64,000 nucleotides of DNA from Streptomyces sp. NBC_00576 (lineage in GTDB: Bacteria > Actinomycetota > Actinomycetes > Streptomycetales > Streptomycetaceae), in the NCBI RefSeq assembly GCF_036345175.1, contig NZ_CP107780.1, forward strand, positions 7,316,001-7,380,000, written 5' to 3'. This document shows positions 49,025-58,298 of this stretch, piece after piece. The stretch's first letter is position 1, and each line of letters begins with the position of its first letter. Made by a program: the position numbers and the translations under genes. The notes beneath the pieces are model-generated. The model was given only the letters and a program-made list of their open reading frames with translations. It ran no database searches and had not been told where the DNA came from.

Positions 49025-50644
49025 GTGGTGACCTTGGACGTACGGCCTCAGCTGCTCGACGCACTCTCCGCCCTGCGCGACCGTGTCGCCGCCGCACGCT
49101 TCCCGCTGCCCCTGGCGGGGGCTCCACGCGCGCGTGCCAACCGCGACGAACTGCTCGCGCAACTCGACGACTACTTGGTGCCCCGCCTGAGAGAACCTGA
49201 AGCGCCCTTGCTCGCCGTTGTGGGCGGGTCCACCGGGGCCGGCAAGTCGACCCTCGTCAACTCCCTTGTGGGACGCCGGGTCAGCGAGGCCGGCGTACTG
49301 CGGCCCACGACCCGGACGCCGGTGCTGGTCTGCCATCCCGAGGACCATCACTGGTTCAGCGGGATGCGGGTGCTGCCCGACCTCACACGCGTGTGGGTGC
49401 CCCAACAGGAGCCGGGACAGGACCCCGGCGACAATCTGCTGCTCCCCGGCGAGGACGGGTCGCGCGTGCTGCGTGTCGAGACCGCCGAGAGCCTGCCGCG
49501 CGGGCTCGCCCTCCTCGACGCCCCCGACGTCGATTCCCTCGTTGCCGACAACCGCGTCCTCGCCGCCGAACTGATCTGCGCCGCCGACATCTGGATCATG
49601 GTCACCACGGCGGCCCGGTACGCCGACGCCGTCCCCTGGCATCTCCTGCGCACCGCCAAGGAATACCGGGCCTCCCTCGTCACCGTCCTCGACCGGGTGC
49701 CCCACCAGGTGGTGGCCGAGGTGTCCCGGCAGTACGGCGCCCTCCTCACCAAGGCAGGCCTCGGCGACGTACCGCGCTTCACCGTGCCCGAACTGCCCGA
49801 GTCCGCCTGTGGCGGTGGGCTCCTTCCGGCCACCGCGGTGGCGCCGTTGCGCGCCTGGCTCACCCAGCAGGCGCAGGATCCGGCCAGCCGCCAACAGGCC
49901 ATGGCCCGTACGGCGTACGGCGTCCTCGACTCCCTCAAGTCCCGCCTGCCCGAGCTGGCCGGCGCCGCCGCCGCACAGTACTCGGCGTCGCTGCGCCTCA
50001 CCGCGGCCGTCGACGGGGCCTACGACAGCGAGCACGCGCGCGTACGGGGGCGTTTGCAGGCCGGCGCCGTCCTCGCCGGGGACGCGTTGAAGAGGTGGCG
50101 CGCCTTTCCGCTCGACTGCTCCGCGGGCGAACTCCTCGACGCCCTCGTGGAGAGCCTTTGCGCCCTCCTGCTCTGCTCCGTCACAGCCGCCGACGAACGC
50201 ATCGACGACGCCTGGCGCCGTGAACCCGCTGCGGACGCCCCGGGACTGACGGGCCGTGACCCGTCCCAGGAGAGCGCCGAACACCGCATCGGGATGGCCG
50301 TACGGAGGTGGCGGCGCGAGCTGGAGGAATACGCCGAAGACGAGCTGCGCGTCCTCGACCGGAGTGCCGCCCCGGACGTCGAGGCGGTCGCCGCGCTCGT
50401 CGCCACCGCGCTGCTGGGCGGCCGGCGGGCCCGGTCCGCGGGCGAGGGGCTCGCCGAGCGCATCGGAGCCCACGGCGCCCTGCGGCTGCGCGACCGCGGC
50501 GGACGGCTGCTCACCGACCACCTGGACCGGGTCATGCACACCGAACGCGAGCGCCGCCTCGCCCCGCTCGACGCCCTCGACGTCCATCCGGAGCCCCAGG
50601 CCGAACTCATCGCCGCGCTGTCCGTACTGCAGAAGGAGAGGTGA
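49025..50644 (+). CDS. dynA: Dynamin-like GTPase DynA
   Basis: A 539-residue GTPase. The P-loop G-G-S-T-G-A-G-K-S-T spans 67-76, the switch region has R-P-T-T-R-T-P-V-L-V, the D-A-P-D motif stands for DxxG, and a helical C-terminal half follows without membrane segments. A gene of this type followed by a membrane-anchored GTPase and ssbB matches the Streptomyces dynA-dynB-ssbB block, whose dynamins stabilise sporulation septa. The start is taken at GTG 49025 (a second GTG follows at 49028). There is no Shine-Dalgarno sequence, so leaderless translation is possible. The assignment of A and B to the two genes rests on their order and membrane content. Confidence 0.8.
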   Translation: MVTLDVRPQLLDALSALRDRVAAARFPLPLAGAPRARANRDELLAQLDDYLVPRLREPEAPLLAVVGGSTGAGKSTLVNSLVGRRVSEAGVLRPTTRTPVLVCHPEDHHWFSGMRVLPDLTRVWVPQQEPGQDPGDNLLLPGEDGSRVLRVETAESLPRGLALLDAPDVDSLVADNRVLAAELICAADIWIMVTTAARYADAVPWHLLRTAKEYRASLVTVLDRVPHQVVAEVSRQYGALLTKAGLGDVPRFTVPELPESACGGGLLPATAVAPLRAWLTQQAQDPASRQQAMARTAYGVLDSLKSRLPELAGAAAAQYSASLRLTAAVDGAYDSEHARVRGRLQAGAVLAGDALKRWRAFPLDCSAGELLDALVESLCALLLCSVTAADERIDDAWRREPAADAPGLTGRDPSQESAEHRIGMAVRRWRRELEEYAEDELRVLDRSAAPDVEAVAALVATALLGGRRARSAGEGLAERIGAHGALRLRDRGGRLLTDHLDRVMHTERERRLAPLDALDVHPEPQAELIAALSVLQKER

Positions 50645-52782
50645 CCGCGGTGACCGCCGTCACTGACCACGACCACCACGACGCCTCGGCCGAAAACGCG
50701 CCTCCACGGGAGGGCCTTTCCGACGGCGACAAGGCCAAGGCCGAGGACAAGGCCGAGGACAAGGATCAGACGGAGAAGGGGGAGAACGAAGAGCAGAAGG
50801 AGGGCGACAAGAAGGGTAGAGAGAAGAAGAAAGACGGGGAGAAGAAGGGCAGCGAGGGCGGCGCCCCCGGGAAGGCGTCTTCCGCCGATGCCGATGCCGA
50901 TGCCGATGCCGATGGCGATGGCGGTGTCGATAGCGATGTCGATGGAGACGGACACGTGCGCGTGGCGGGCGATTCCGACTCCGGCGCCCGCTCCAGCCAC
51001 GAGGGCCCCCCCGAGGACGCCCATACAGATCCCCGTCCAGACCCCCGTCCGGAATCCGAGTCCTCCGGCGCCTGGGACGACGGACTCATCGCCCGCCGCG
51101 TGTCCGAGACGGACCCTCCCGTGCGCGAGACGGTCGTCGAGACCAGGGTCTCCAGCAGCGTCCCCCAGCCCGTGATGCCGCTCGCCTACGACGGGCCGCT
51201 GCGCTCCCGACTCGATGCGCTCCGCGAGCTCGTGGGGCTGTCCCGTACCCGGCTCGACAGCAGAACGCTCGCCGAGGCCGGCCGGGTCCTCGACGAGGCG
51301 GTGGCCCGGCGCAGGCTCTCTGGGGAGCACACCGTCGTCGCCATCGCGGGCGCCACCGGCAGTGGCAAGTCCCAGCTGTTCAACGCCCTCGCCGGAGTCG
51401 CCATTTCGGAGACCGGCGTACGCCGGCCGACCACCGCCGCACCCATCGCGTGCAGTTGGAGCGACGGCGCCGCGACCCTCATCGACCGGCTCGGCATCCC
51501 GGGACGTCTGCGCCGGCGCCCCCTGCAGAGCGCGGAGGCGGAGGCGCAACTGCGCGGCCTGGTGCTGATCGACCTGCCCGACCACGACTCGGCGGCCGTC
51601 CAGCACCGCGAACAGGTGGACCGCGTACTGGCACTGGTCGACGCGGTCATCTGGGTCGTCGATCCGGAGAAGTACGCGGATGCCGTGCTCCACGAGCGCT
51701 ATCTGCGGCCCATGGCCGGGCACGCCGAGGTCATGTTCGTCGTCCTCAACCAGGTGGACCGGCTCCCCGGTGAGGCCGCCCATCAGGTCCTCGACGACCT
51801 GCGGCGACTGCTCGACGAGGACGGCATCGCCCTGGGGGAGTACGGCGAACCGGGCGCCACCGTACTGGCGCTGTCCGCGCTAACCGGGGACGGCATCGGC
51901 GAACTGCGCGAGGCGCTCGGGCAGTTCGTGGGCGAGCGCGGGGCCGCGGCACGCCGGATCTCGGCCGACCTCGACGCCGCAGCGTGGCAGATGCGGTCCG
52001 TGTACGCCACCGGCCGCCGCGCCGGGCTGAGTGAACGGGCCCGGGACGAGTTCTCCGACCGGCTCGCCGACGCGGTGGGCGCCACCGCCGCCGGCCAGGC
52101 CGCCGAACGAGTCTGGCTGCGCAACGCCAACCGCGCCTGCGGCACCCCGTGGCTGCGGCTGTTGCGCTGGTGCCAGGACCGGCGTGAACCCTTCACCGGC
52201 CGCTTCCCCGTACGCGAGCAACCGGACGAGGAGGCCACGGCCCGCCAGCGTGTCGAACAGGCGGTGCGTACGGTCGCGGAACGGGCGTCCGCCGGACTGC
52301 CCGCGCCGTGGGCGCTGGCGGTGCGCGAGGCGGCCGTACGGGGAGCACAGGGCCTGCCCGAGGCGCTGGACGAGCTGGCGGCGCGGGCCGGGACGCCCTC
52401 GGGTCGGCCGCCCCGGCCGCCACGGCCGGGCTGGTGGCCGGTCGCCGTGCTGGCGCAGGCGTCCATGACGCTCCTTCAGGTCGTCGGCGGGCTGTGGCTG
52501 ATGGCCCAGATCGTCGGGGCCATGGCGCCGAACCTGGGGGTGCCGGTGCTGTTGATGTCGGTGGGCATCGTCGGCGGTCCGGGCGTGGAGTGGAGCTGCG
52601 GGCTGGCGGCTCGCGGACCGGCCCGCCGGTACGGCCTGGAAGCGGAACGGCGGCTGCGGGAAGCGGCGGCAGGCTGCGGCCGGGCCCGGGTGCTGGATCC
52701 GGTGGCGGCGGAACTGCTGCGGTATCGCGAGGTACGGGAGCAGTACGCGCGGGTCACGGGGGCCCGGGCGGGGGTGGGGTGA
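50641..52782 (+). CDS. dynB: Membrane-anchored dynamin-like GTPase DynB
   Basis: A 713-residue protein overlapping dynA (GTGA). Residues 15-150 are highly charged, with runs of K/E/D and an (A-D)n segment encoded by repeated GATGCC hexamers (about 50886-50910). The GTPase has P-loop G-A-T-G-S-G-K-S (K243), then R-R-P-T-T-A-A-P, D-L-P-D and N-Q-V-D. A helical domain follows, then two hydrophobic segments near 600-650 (W-W-P-V-A-V-L-A-Q-A, L-L-M-S-V-G-I-V-G-G), which anchor it in the membrane. It is expected to work with DynA at the sporulation septum. The charged N-terminus is probably disordered and prone to length change. Confidence 0.82.
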   Translation: MTAVTAVTDHDHHDASAENAPPREGLSDGDKAKAEDKAEDKDQTEKGENEEQKEGDKKGREKKKDGEKKGSEGGAPGKASSADADADADADGDGGVDSDVDGDGHVRVAGDSDSGARSSHEGPPEDAHTDPRPDPRPESESSGAWDDGLIARRVSETDPPVRETVVETRVSSSVPQPVMPLAYDGPLRSRLDALRELVGLSRTRLDSRTLAEAGRVLDEAVARRRLSGEHTVVAIAGATGSGKSQLFNALAGVAISETGVRRPTTAAPIACSWSDGAATLIDRLGIPGRLRRRPLQSAEAEAQLRGLVLIDLPDHDSAAVQHREQVDRVLALVDAVIWVVDPEKYADAVLHERYLRPMAGHAEVMFVVLNQVDRLPGEAAHQVLDDLRRLLDEDGIALGEYGEPGATVLALSALTGDGIGELREALGQFVGERGAAARRISADLDAAAWQMRSVYATGRRAGLSERARDEFSDRLADAVGATAAGQAAERVWLRNANRACGTPWLRLLRWCQDRREPFTGRFPVREQPDEEATARQRVEQAVRTVAERASAGLPAPWALAVREAAVRGAQGLPEALDELAARAGTPSGRPPRPPRPGWWPVAVLAQASMTLLQVVGGLWLMAQIVGAMAPNLGVPVLLMSVGIVGGPGVEWSCGLAARGPARRYGLEAERRLREAAAGCGRARVLDPVAAELLRYREVREQYARVTGARAGVG

Positions 52783-53155
52783 GCGCGGGGGAACCGCGGT
52801 CGGGGGCCCGCGGGTTCGTGCCTGCGCGGACGCATGTGCGTATGTGCGTTCGGTCGGAGGGTGGAGAGATCGGCAGGTCACAGGGGTCGGACCCCGGAGG
52901 GGTGACGTGAGAAGGAGACGTGGGTCCCTCGGTCGGGTGACGGAGTTTTCCACAACCGGCCGGTAGTCCACAGGGCTCAGCGGGCTCGGCCCGGCGGATG
53001 CATTCTGGCTTCGCGGCGATCACGACGGACGCGGTCGACGCGAAGCGGTGACCGGAGAAGTTCACGGTCGCCGTGCCGGACAACAGGCGTACGGGACGGG
53101 CCCGTACGGGTATCCGCCCGGCGCGAGTGCGCCGGAGCCGGGAGGGGTGGTTCGC
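52783..53155. other. Spacer before ssbB with paired TCCACA boxes
   Basis: No gene is supported. TTTTCCACA (52946-52954) and GTCCACAGG (52966-52974) are two DnaA-box-like TCCACA motifs about two helical turns apart. Closer to ssbB the sequence is GC-rich, with GGGCCCGTACGGG-type short palindromes and the GGAGGGG ribosome site at 53141-53147. No clear promoter was identified. Confidence 0.45.
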
Positions 53156-53629
53156 GTGAACGAGACGATGGTGTGCGCGGTGGGCAACGTGGCGACGCAT
53201 CCGGTGTACCGCGATCTAGCGTCGGGGGCGTCGTCGAGGTTCCGGCTCGCGGTGACCTCGCGCTATTGGGACCGCGAGAAGAACGCGTGGACGGACGGAC
53301 ACACCAACTTCTTCACGGTGTGGGCGAACCGAGCCCTCGCGACGAACGTCGGGGCATCCCTGTCGGTGGGCGAACAGGTCATCGTGCAGGGCCGGTTGAA
53401 GGTGCGCACCGAGATGCGCGACGGGCAGAGCTGGACATCGGCGGAGATCGACGCCGTGGCGATCGGCCACGACCTCGCGCGGGGCACGTCTGCCTTCCGG
53501 CGCTCCGCCGGCCCACTCAAGGGCGAGGCCGCGGCACCGGCCCGCCCCGAACCCAGTTGGGAGACCCCGGTGGCCGACGAGGGCGGGGCGGGAGCCCAAC
53601 ATCGGCGGGAGCCGGCGGCGGTGACATGA
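53156..53629 (+). CDS. ssbB: Single-stranded DNA-binding protein, SsbB type
   Basis: A 157-residue OB-fold protein (V-C-A-V-G-N-V-A-T-H-P-V-Y-R, F-R-L-A-V-T-S-R-Y-W-D, T-N-F-F-T-V-W-A-N-R-A-L-A-T-N-V, V-I-V-Q-G-R-L-K-V-R). It lacks the acidic D-D-D-I-P-F-type tail that recruits repair and replication partners, as in the paralogous SsbB of streptomycetes, which serves chromosome segregation during sporulation rather than general replication. GTG 53156 has GGAGGGG eight bases upstream. It is close to dynAB, supporting a sporulation role. Confidence 0.88.
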   Translation: MNETMVCAVGNVATHPVYRDLASGASSRFRLAVTSRYWDREKNAWTDGHTNFFTVWANRALATNVGASLSVGEQVIVQGRLKVRTEMRDGQSWTSAEIDAVAIGHDLARGTSAFRRSAGPLKGEAAAPARPEPSWETPVADEGGAGAQHRREPAAVT

Positions 53630-53874
53630 CATCGGACGGGACGTCAGATCACGGCGGGCGCGGGCACTGACCGAACTGAGGCTTATCGGTGAACTGACCG
53701 CCATACGGATGATCTTGGCGATAACAATTCCGAGTCGGATCGGTTATCCGATGACAGGACTGGGAAGTGCGGTGCGCCACATCCCTAGGATGCCCGGATA
53801 GCTCACGGGGCTTCTGATGCTGCTGGTGGGACCGCACCCCCCACGTCAATGAGTCCTGCTCGAAGGGGAATTCT

Positions 53875-55296
53875 GTGTTTTCTTCGTTCTCCGCGCTGTC
53901 CGGGCGCGGGCGAGCGGCGGCGGCCCGGCTCGCCGCCGCGACGATGGTGTCGGGTCTCGCGGTCACCGGCGCGCTGGTCACCGCCGGTAACGCCGTCGCT
54001 GACGGGACTCCGCAGCAGCAGGGCGGGGCGACCGCCACCATAGGCGGGCTGAAGACGTACGGCGCGGCCGTCGTCCACGGGGCCGACGGGGACGAGCAGG
54101 TCTCCGCGGGCCTGTTCGAGATGTCCGTCGACAACGGCGGCATGCTGCAGACGTACGGCGTCGACCTGTACAACCCGACGCAGAAGGACGCCAAGTACCA
54201 GGAGACCTCCTGGAGCGGCACCTCCCTGGGTGCCGACAAGGATGCGGGCAGGATTCGCTGGATCCTGCAGAACTCCTATCCGCAGGTGAACGACCTCGCG
54301 GCGCTGGCCGGCCGGGCGGGTGCGGCCGGCCTCACCGAGCAGGACGCGGCGGCGGGCACCCAGGTGGCCATCTGGCGCTACTCGGACGGTGCGGACGTGG
54401 ACGCCGTGGACCCGCGGGCCGAGAAGCTCGCGGACTATCTGGAGAAGAACGCGCGGAGTGTCGCGGAGCCCGAGGCCTCGCTGACCCTTGACCCGCCCGC
54501 GGTCTCCGGCCACCCCGGTGAGCGGCTCGGACCGGTCACAGTGCACACCGGCGCGGACAGCGTCACGGTGATACCGCCCGCCGACGCCGCGACGAGCGGG
54601 GTACGGGTCGTCGACCAGGATGGCAAGGCCGTCACGTCCGTGGTCGACGGCGGCCAGGTGTTCTTCGAGGTGCCCGAGGACGCGCTGGACGGTTCGGCCG
54701 CCCTGAGCGTCCAGGCCTCGACCAGCGTGCCGGTCGGCCGCGCCTTCACCTCCGACAGCAGAAGCCAGACCCAGATCCTCGCCGGCTCCAGCGAGTCCAC
54801 GGTCTCGGCGACGGCGACCGCGAACTGGGCGGCCACGGGTCCCGTCCCCGCGTTGTCGGCGCAGAAGAACTGTGCAAAGGACGGCGTGGACATCACGGCC
54901 GCCAACAAGGGCGACGAGGCGTTCACCTTCCAGCTGATGGGCTTCGAGCACACCATCGAGGCCGGGGCGTCGCGGACAGTGACAATCCCCTTGCAGGAGG
55001 ACCAGCCGTACGACCTCACGATTCTGGGGCCGAACCGCTTCGAGCAGCGGTTCACGGGTGTCCTCGACTGCGAGACCCAGGGCAGCGCGAGCGGCGACGC
55101 GGTCCAGACGCTCAGCGAGCCGAGCCCGGCCCTGGCGGGCGGCACCCCCGCCGGGGGCGTCAACCTGGCCGAGACCGGCAGCTCCAGTGCGACACCGATG
55201 ATCGCGGGCATCGCGATCGTCCTGCTGGTGATCGGCGGCGGCGTGGTGCTCCTGGTCGGCAAGAAGGAGCCGCGCGGGGCAGGCCCCCGCAAGTGA
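53875..55296 (+). CDS. LAETG sortase-anchored surface protein with TQXA domain lacking the thioester cysteine
   Basis: A 473-residue surface protein. A signal peptide with a long hydrophobic core ends near A-V-A-D. A TQXA-type domain follows, with the glutamine motif T-Q-V-A-I-W-R (Q163). The segment where the partner cysteine is expected reads T-Y-G-V-D-L-Y-N-P-T, with glycine at 95. Only two cysteines remain, both C-terminal (K-N-C, L-D-C) and probably disulfide-bonded. The C-terminal L-A-E-T-G (431-435), membrane segment and K-K-E-P-R tail predict anchoring by a class E sortase. GTG 53875 follows GAAGGGG. TAGGAT at 53786-53791 and the inverted repeat TCGGAT/ATCCGA (about 53734-53749) lie upstream. 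Confidence 0.88.
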   Translation: MFSSFSALSGRGRAAAARLAAATMVSGLAVTGALVTAGNAVADGTPQQQGGATATIGGLKTYGAAVVHGADGDEQVSAGLFEMSVDNGGMLQTYGVDLYNPTQKDAKYQETSWSGTSLGADKDAGRIRWILQNSYPQVNDLAALAGRAGAAGLTEQDAAAGTQVAIWRYSDGADVDAVDPRAEKLADYLEKNARSVAEPEASLTLDPPAVSGHPGERLGPVTVHTGADSVTVIPPADAATSGVRVVDQDGKAVTSVVDGGQVFFEVPEDALDGSAALSVQASTSVPVGRAFTSDSRSQTQILAGSSESTVSATATANWAATGPVPALSAQKNCAKDGVDITAANKGDEAFTFQLMGFEHTIEAGASRTVTIPLQEDQPYDLTILGPNRFEQRFTGVLDCETQGSASGDAVQTLSEPSPALAGGTPAGGVNLAETGSSSATPMIAGIAIVLLVIGGGVVLLVGKKEPRGAGPRK

Positions 55297-55487
55297 GTGT
55301 GAGCGACATCGCACCTTGACAACGCAACAGTGTGTGACCGCGCGGTGACCCACTGAACCAGTCGGCCCCTGCCCGCCTGCCAGGCGCCCGGGGCCGCTGA
55401 CGTACTCGTTTCCCTGCGGGGGTGGCGGTCAGGCAAGATGGGGTGTATCCCACCACTGCCAGATTTCAAGCTGCCGGACGGTTTCTC

Positions 55488-57152
55488 TTGGCTGAGTACA
55501 TTTACACCATGCGCAAGACGCGCAAGGCGCACGGCGACAAGGTCATCCTTGACGACGTGACGCTGAGCTTCCTGCCCGGCGCGAAGATCGGTGTGGTCGG
55601 CCCGAACGGTGCCGGTAAGTCCACCGTTCTCAAGATCATGGCGGGCCTTGAGCAGCCGTCCAACGGAGACGCCTTCCTGTCGCCCGGCTACACGGTCGGC
55701 ATGCTCCTTCAGGAGCCGCCCCTCGACGAGTCCAAGACCGTGCTGGAGAACGTCCAGGACGGCGCCGCCGAGATCATGGGCAAGCTCCGGCGCTTCAACG
55801 AGGTCGCCGAACTCATGGCGACGGACTACTCGGACGCGCTCCTCGACGAGATGGGCAAGCTCCAGGAGGACCTGGACCACGCCAACGCGTGGGACCTGGA
55901 CACCCAGTTGGAGCAGGCCATGGACGCCCTGGGCTGCCCGCCCGGCGACTGGCCCGTCACCAACCTCTCCGGCGGTGAGCGTCGCCGCGTGGCGCTGTGC
56001 AAACTGCTCCTGGAAGCCCCCGACCTGCTGCTCCTCGACGAGCCCACCAACCACCTGGACGCCGAGTCCGTGCAGTGGCTGGAGCAGCACCTCGCCAAGT
56101 ACCCCGGCACCGTCGTCGCCGTGACCCACGACAGGTACTTCCTGGACAACGTCGCCGGCTGGATCCTGGAGCTCGACCGCGGTCGCGCCATCGGCTACGA
56201 GGGCAACTACTCGACGTACCTGGAGAGCAAGGCCTCCCGGCTCAAGGTCGAGGGCCAGAAGGACGCCAAGCGCGCCAAGCGGCTCAAGGAAGAACTCGAC
56301 TGGGTGCGGTCCAACGCCAAGGGGCGTCAGGTCAAGTCCAAGGCCCGTCTCGCCCGTTACGAGGAGATGGCCGCCGAGGCGGACAAGATGCGGAAGCTGG
56401 ACTTCGACGAGATCCAGATCCCGCCGGGCCCGCGGCTGGGCTCGATCGTCGTCGAGGTCAACAACCTCTCCAAGGGCTTCGGCGAGAAGCTCCTCATCGA
56501 CGACCTGTCCTTCACGCTGCCGCGCAACGGCATCGTCGGCGTCATCGGCCCCAACGGTGCCGGCAAGACGACCCTCTTCAAGATGATCCAGGGTCTGGAG
56601 ACACCGGACTCCGGTTCGATCAAGGTCGGCGACACCGTCAAGATCTCGTACGTCGACCAGAGCCGCGAGAACATCGACCCGAAGAAGTCGCTGTGGGCCG
56701 TCGTCTCGGACGAGCTGGACTACATCAACGTCGGCCAGGTCGAGATGCCGTCCCGCGCGTACGTCTCCGCCTTCGGCTTCAAGGGCCCGGACCAGCAGAA
56801 GCCGGCCGGCGTCCTCTCCGGCGGTGAGCGCAACCGTCTGAACCTCGCGCTCACCCTCAAGCAGGGCGGCAACCTGCTGCTCCTCGACGAACCGACCAAC
56901 GACCTCGACGTGGAGACCCTGTCCTCGCTCGAGAACGCGCTCCTCGAGTTCCCGGGTGCCGCGGTGGTCGTCTCCCACGACCGGTGGTTCCTCGACCGAG
57001 TGGCGACGCACATCCTCGCTTACGAGGGCGAGTCCAAGTGGTTCTGGTTCGAGGGCAACTTCGAGTCCTACGAGAAGAACAAGATCGAGCGGCTCGGCGC
57101 CGACGCCGCCCGCCCGCATCGCGCCACCTACAAGAAGCTGACCCGGGACTGA
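55488..57152 (+). CDS. ettA: ABC-F translation factor EttA
   Basis: A 554-residue soluble tandem ATPase with no membrane part. The first cassette has P-N-G-A-G-K-S-T and L-S-G-G-E-R-R-R, with L-L-L-D-E-P-T-N-H-L-D. The arm-rich linker (K-A-S-R-L-K-V-E-G-Q-K to A-R-Y-E-E-M) is followed by a second cassette with P-N-G-A-G-K-T-T, L-S-G-G-E-R-N-R and L-L-L-D-E-P-T-N-D-L-D. This is the EttA pattern; EttA binds the ribosomal E site and gates early elongation according to energy state. TTG 55488 is chosen because the conserved A-E-Y-I-Y-T-M start follows immediately and GGACGG precedes it; the frame extends 22 codons upstream. Confidence 0.95.
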   Translation: MAEYIYTMRKTRKAHGDKVILDDVTLSFLPGAKIGVVGPNGAGKSTVLKIMAGLEQPSNGDAFLSPGYTVGMLLQEPPLDESKTVLENVQDGAAEIMGKLRRFNEVAELMATDYSDALLDEMGKLQEDLDHANAWDLDTQLEQAMDALGCPPGDWPVTNLSGGERRRVALCKLLLEAPDLLLLDEPTNHLDAESVQWLEQHLAKYPGTVVAVTHDRYFLDNVAGWILELDRGRAIGYEGNYSTYLESKASRLKVEGQKDAKRAKRLKEELDWVRSNAKGRQVKSKARLARYEEMAAEADKMRKLDFDEIQIPPGPRLGSIVVEVNNLSKGFGEKLLIDDLSFTLPRNGIVGVIGPNGAGKTTLFKMIQGLETPDSGSIKVGDTVKISYVDQSRENIDPKKSLWAVVSDELDYINVGQVEMPSRAYVSAFGFKGPDQQKPAGVLSGGERNRLNLALTLKQGGNLLLLDEPTNDLDVETLSSLENALLEFPGAAVVVSHDRWFLDRVATHILAYEGESKWFWFEGNFESYEKNKIERLGADAARPHRATYKKLTRD

Positions 57153-57154
57153 TC

Positions 57155-57601
57155 TTGCGGCACATCTACCGCTGCCCGCTGCGCTGGGCGGACATGGACG
57201 CGTACGGCCACGTCAACAACGTGGTCTTCCTCCGCTATCTGGAGGAAGCCCGTATCGACTTCCTGTTCCGCCCGGACAAGGATTTCCAGCAGGGGTCCGT
57301 GGTGGCACGCCATGAGATCGACTACAAGAGGCAGTTGGTCCACCGGCACGCGCCCGTGGACATCGAGTTGTGGGTAACGCGGATCAGAGCGGCGTCCTTC
57401 ACGCTCACCTACGAGGTCAAGGACGCGGACCAGGTGTACGTCCATGCCTCGACGGTCGTCGTGCCGTTCGACTTCGCGACGCAGCGTCCGCGCCGCATCA
57501 CCTCCGAGGAACGGGAGTTCCTGGAGGAATACATGGACGCAGACGCGGACGCGGCTGAGGACGAGGACGCCGACGAAGAGGGCGGGGCCGTCGCCGCATG
57601 A
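57155..57601 (+). CDS. Acyl-CoA thioesterase-like hotdog protein
   Basis: A 148-residue protein of the 4-hydroxybenzoyl-CoA thioesterase class. R-W-A-D-M-D-A-Y-G-H-V-N-N-V-V-F-L-R-Y-L-E-E-A-R contains the catalytic aspartate and the H-V-N-N helix start. It is followed by the beta-rich half V-V-A-R-H-E-I-D-Y-K-R-Q-L and a disordered acidic tail of D-A-D-A-D-A type. The start is TTG 57155, two bases after the ettA stop, giving an N-terminus that matches the family. The acyl substrate is unknown. Its end overlaps the next gene by ATGA, so the three genes from ettA form an operon. Confidence 0.88.
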   Translation: MRHIYRCPLRWADMDAYGHVNNVVFLRYLEEARIDFLFRPDKDFQQGSVVARHEIDYKRQLVHRHAPVDIELWVTRIRAASFTLTYEVKDADQVYVHASTVVVPFDFATQRPRRITSEEREFLEEYMDADADAAEDEDADEEGGAVAA

Positions 57602-58290
57602 CGGTCCTGCACCTCGCAGACGAAGGGGAGGCGGCCGATCTCGCCGCCTTCCTCGCCCGGCTGATCCACTACGACCGTGGAGCAGCGGTGCGTCTCCAGG
57701 CGGCCGGCACGGCGCTTGCCGTGTTCGGGCGGCCCCCGTCCTTCGAGGTCCTCGCGATCCGCGCGGCCCGGCTCGCCAAGCCGTACGAGAACGGGCTGGA
57801 CGTCGCCCTCGACGTCACCGTGTCGGCCGGTGAACTCCTGGAGACGGTGGACGAGCCCGCCGCCACCCTCACCGTCCCCGGGGCCGTGACCGGGCCGCCC
57901 TGGGCCGGGGTACTGCCTCCGCGCGGCGGCTGGCGACCCGAGCCCGGCCTGCCCGCCCCGGACGCGCTGCGCACGATGGTCGCCGCAGCGGTCGCCGAAT
58001 TCCGGTCCCGTACGCAGGAGTTGGCGCCCGAGTCGCGTACTCGTGCCGAGCTCGACCGGATCGGGCGGGAGATCTGGACCCGGACGGTGGGGGACACCCG
58101 CCTGCCGGTACGGGCAGTGCACGCGGCGCAGTCCCTGGGCTTCCTGCGGCCTGCCCAGGGCACACAGGCGTCCGGTGAGGCGCCGCTCGCGCTGGTCTCG
58201 TCGGGAGCCTGGCTGCGGCTGCGCACCCCGTACGGATCGATCGCCGTACGCAGGGCGGGACTCGGGGCGCTGGACGTCAGCGTCCGCTGA
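57598..58290 (+). CDS. Conserved actinobacterial protein of unknown function
   Basis: A 230-residue soluble protein with no recognised domain. Alpha/beta-like segments are visible (A-D-L-A-A-F-L-A-R-L-I-H-Y-D, F-E-V-L-A-I-R-A-A-R-L, L-D-V-A-L-D-V-T-V-S-A), then a Pro/Gly-rich middle, a helix L-R-T-M-V-A-A-A-V-A-E-F and a closing part with T-P-Y-G-S-I-A-V-R. No signal peptide or membrane segment. It is coupled to the thioesterase gene (ATGA) and convergent with glbO eight bases later. Its place behind ettA and the thioesterase is the only functional hint. Confidence 0.75.
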   Translation: MTVLHLADEGEAADLAAFLARLIHYDRGAAVRLQAAGTALAVFGRPPSFEVLAIRAARLAKPYENGLDVALDVTVSAGELLETVDEPAATLTVPGAVTGPPWAGVLPPRGGWRPEPGLPAPDALRTMVAAAVAEFRSRTQELAPESRTRAELDRIGREIWTRTVGDTRLPVRAVHAAQSLGFLRPAQGTQASGEAPLALVSSGAWLRLRTPYGSIAVRRAGLGALDVSVR

Positions 58291-58298
58291 GGGCCTGG

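Noticed and set aside
50886..50950. GATGCC hexamer run as a contingency locus
   Set aside because: The unit is a multiple of three and only lengthens a disordered Ala-Asp segment of DynB; it cannot switch the frame.
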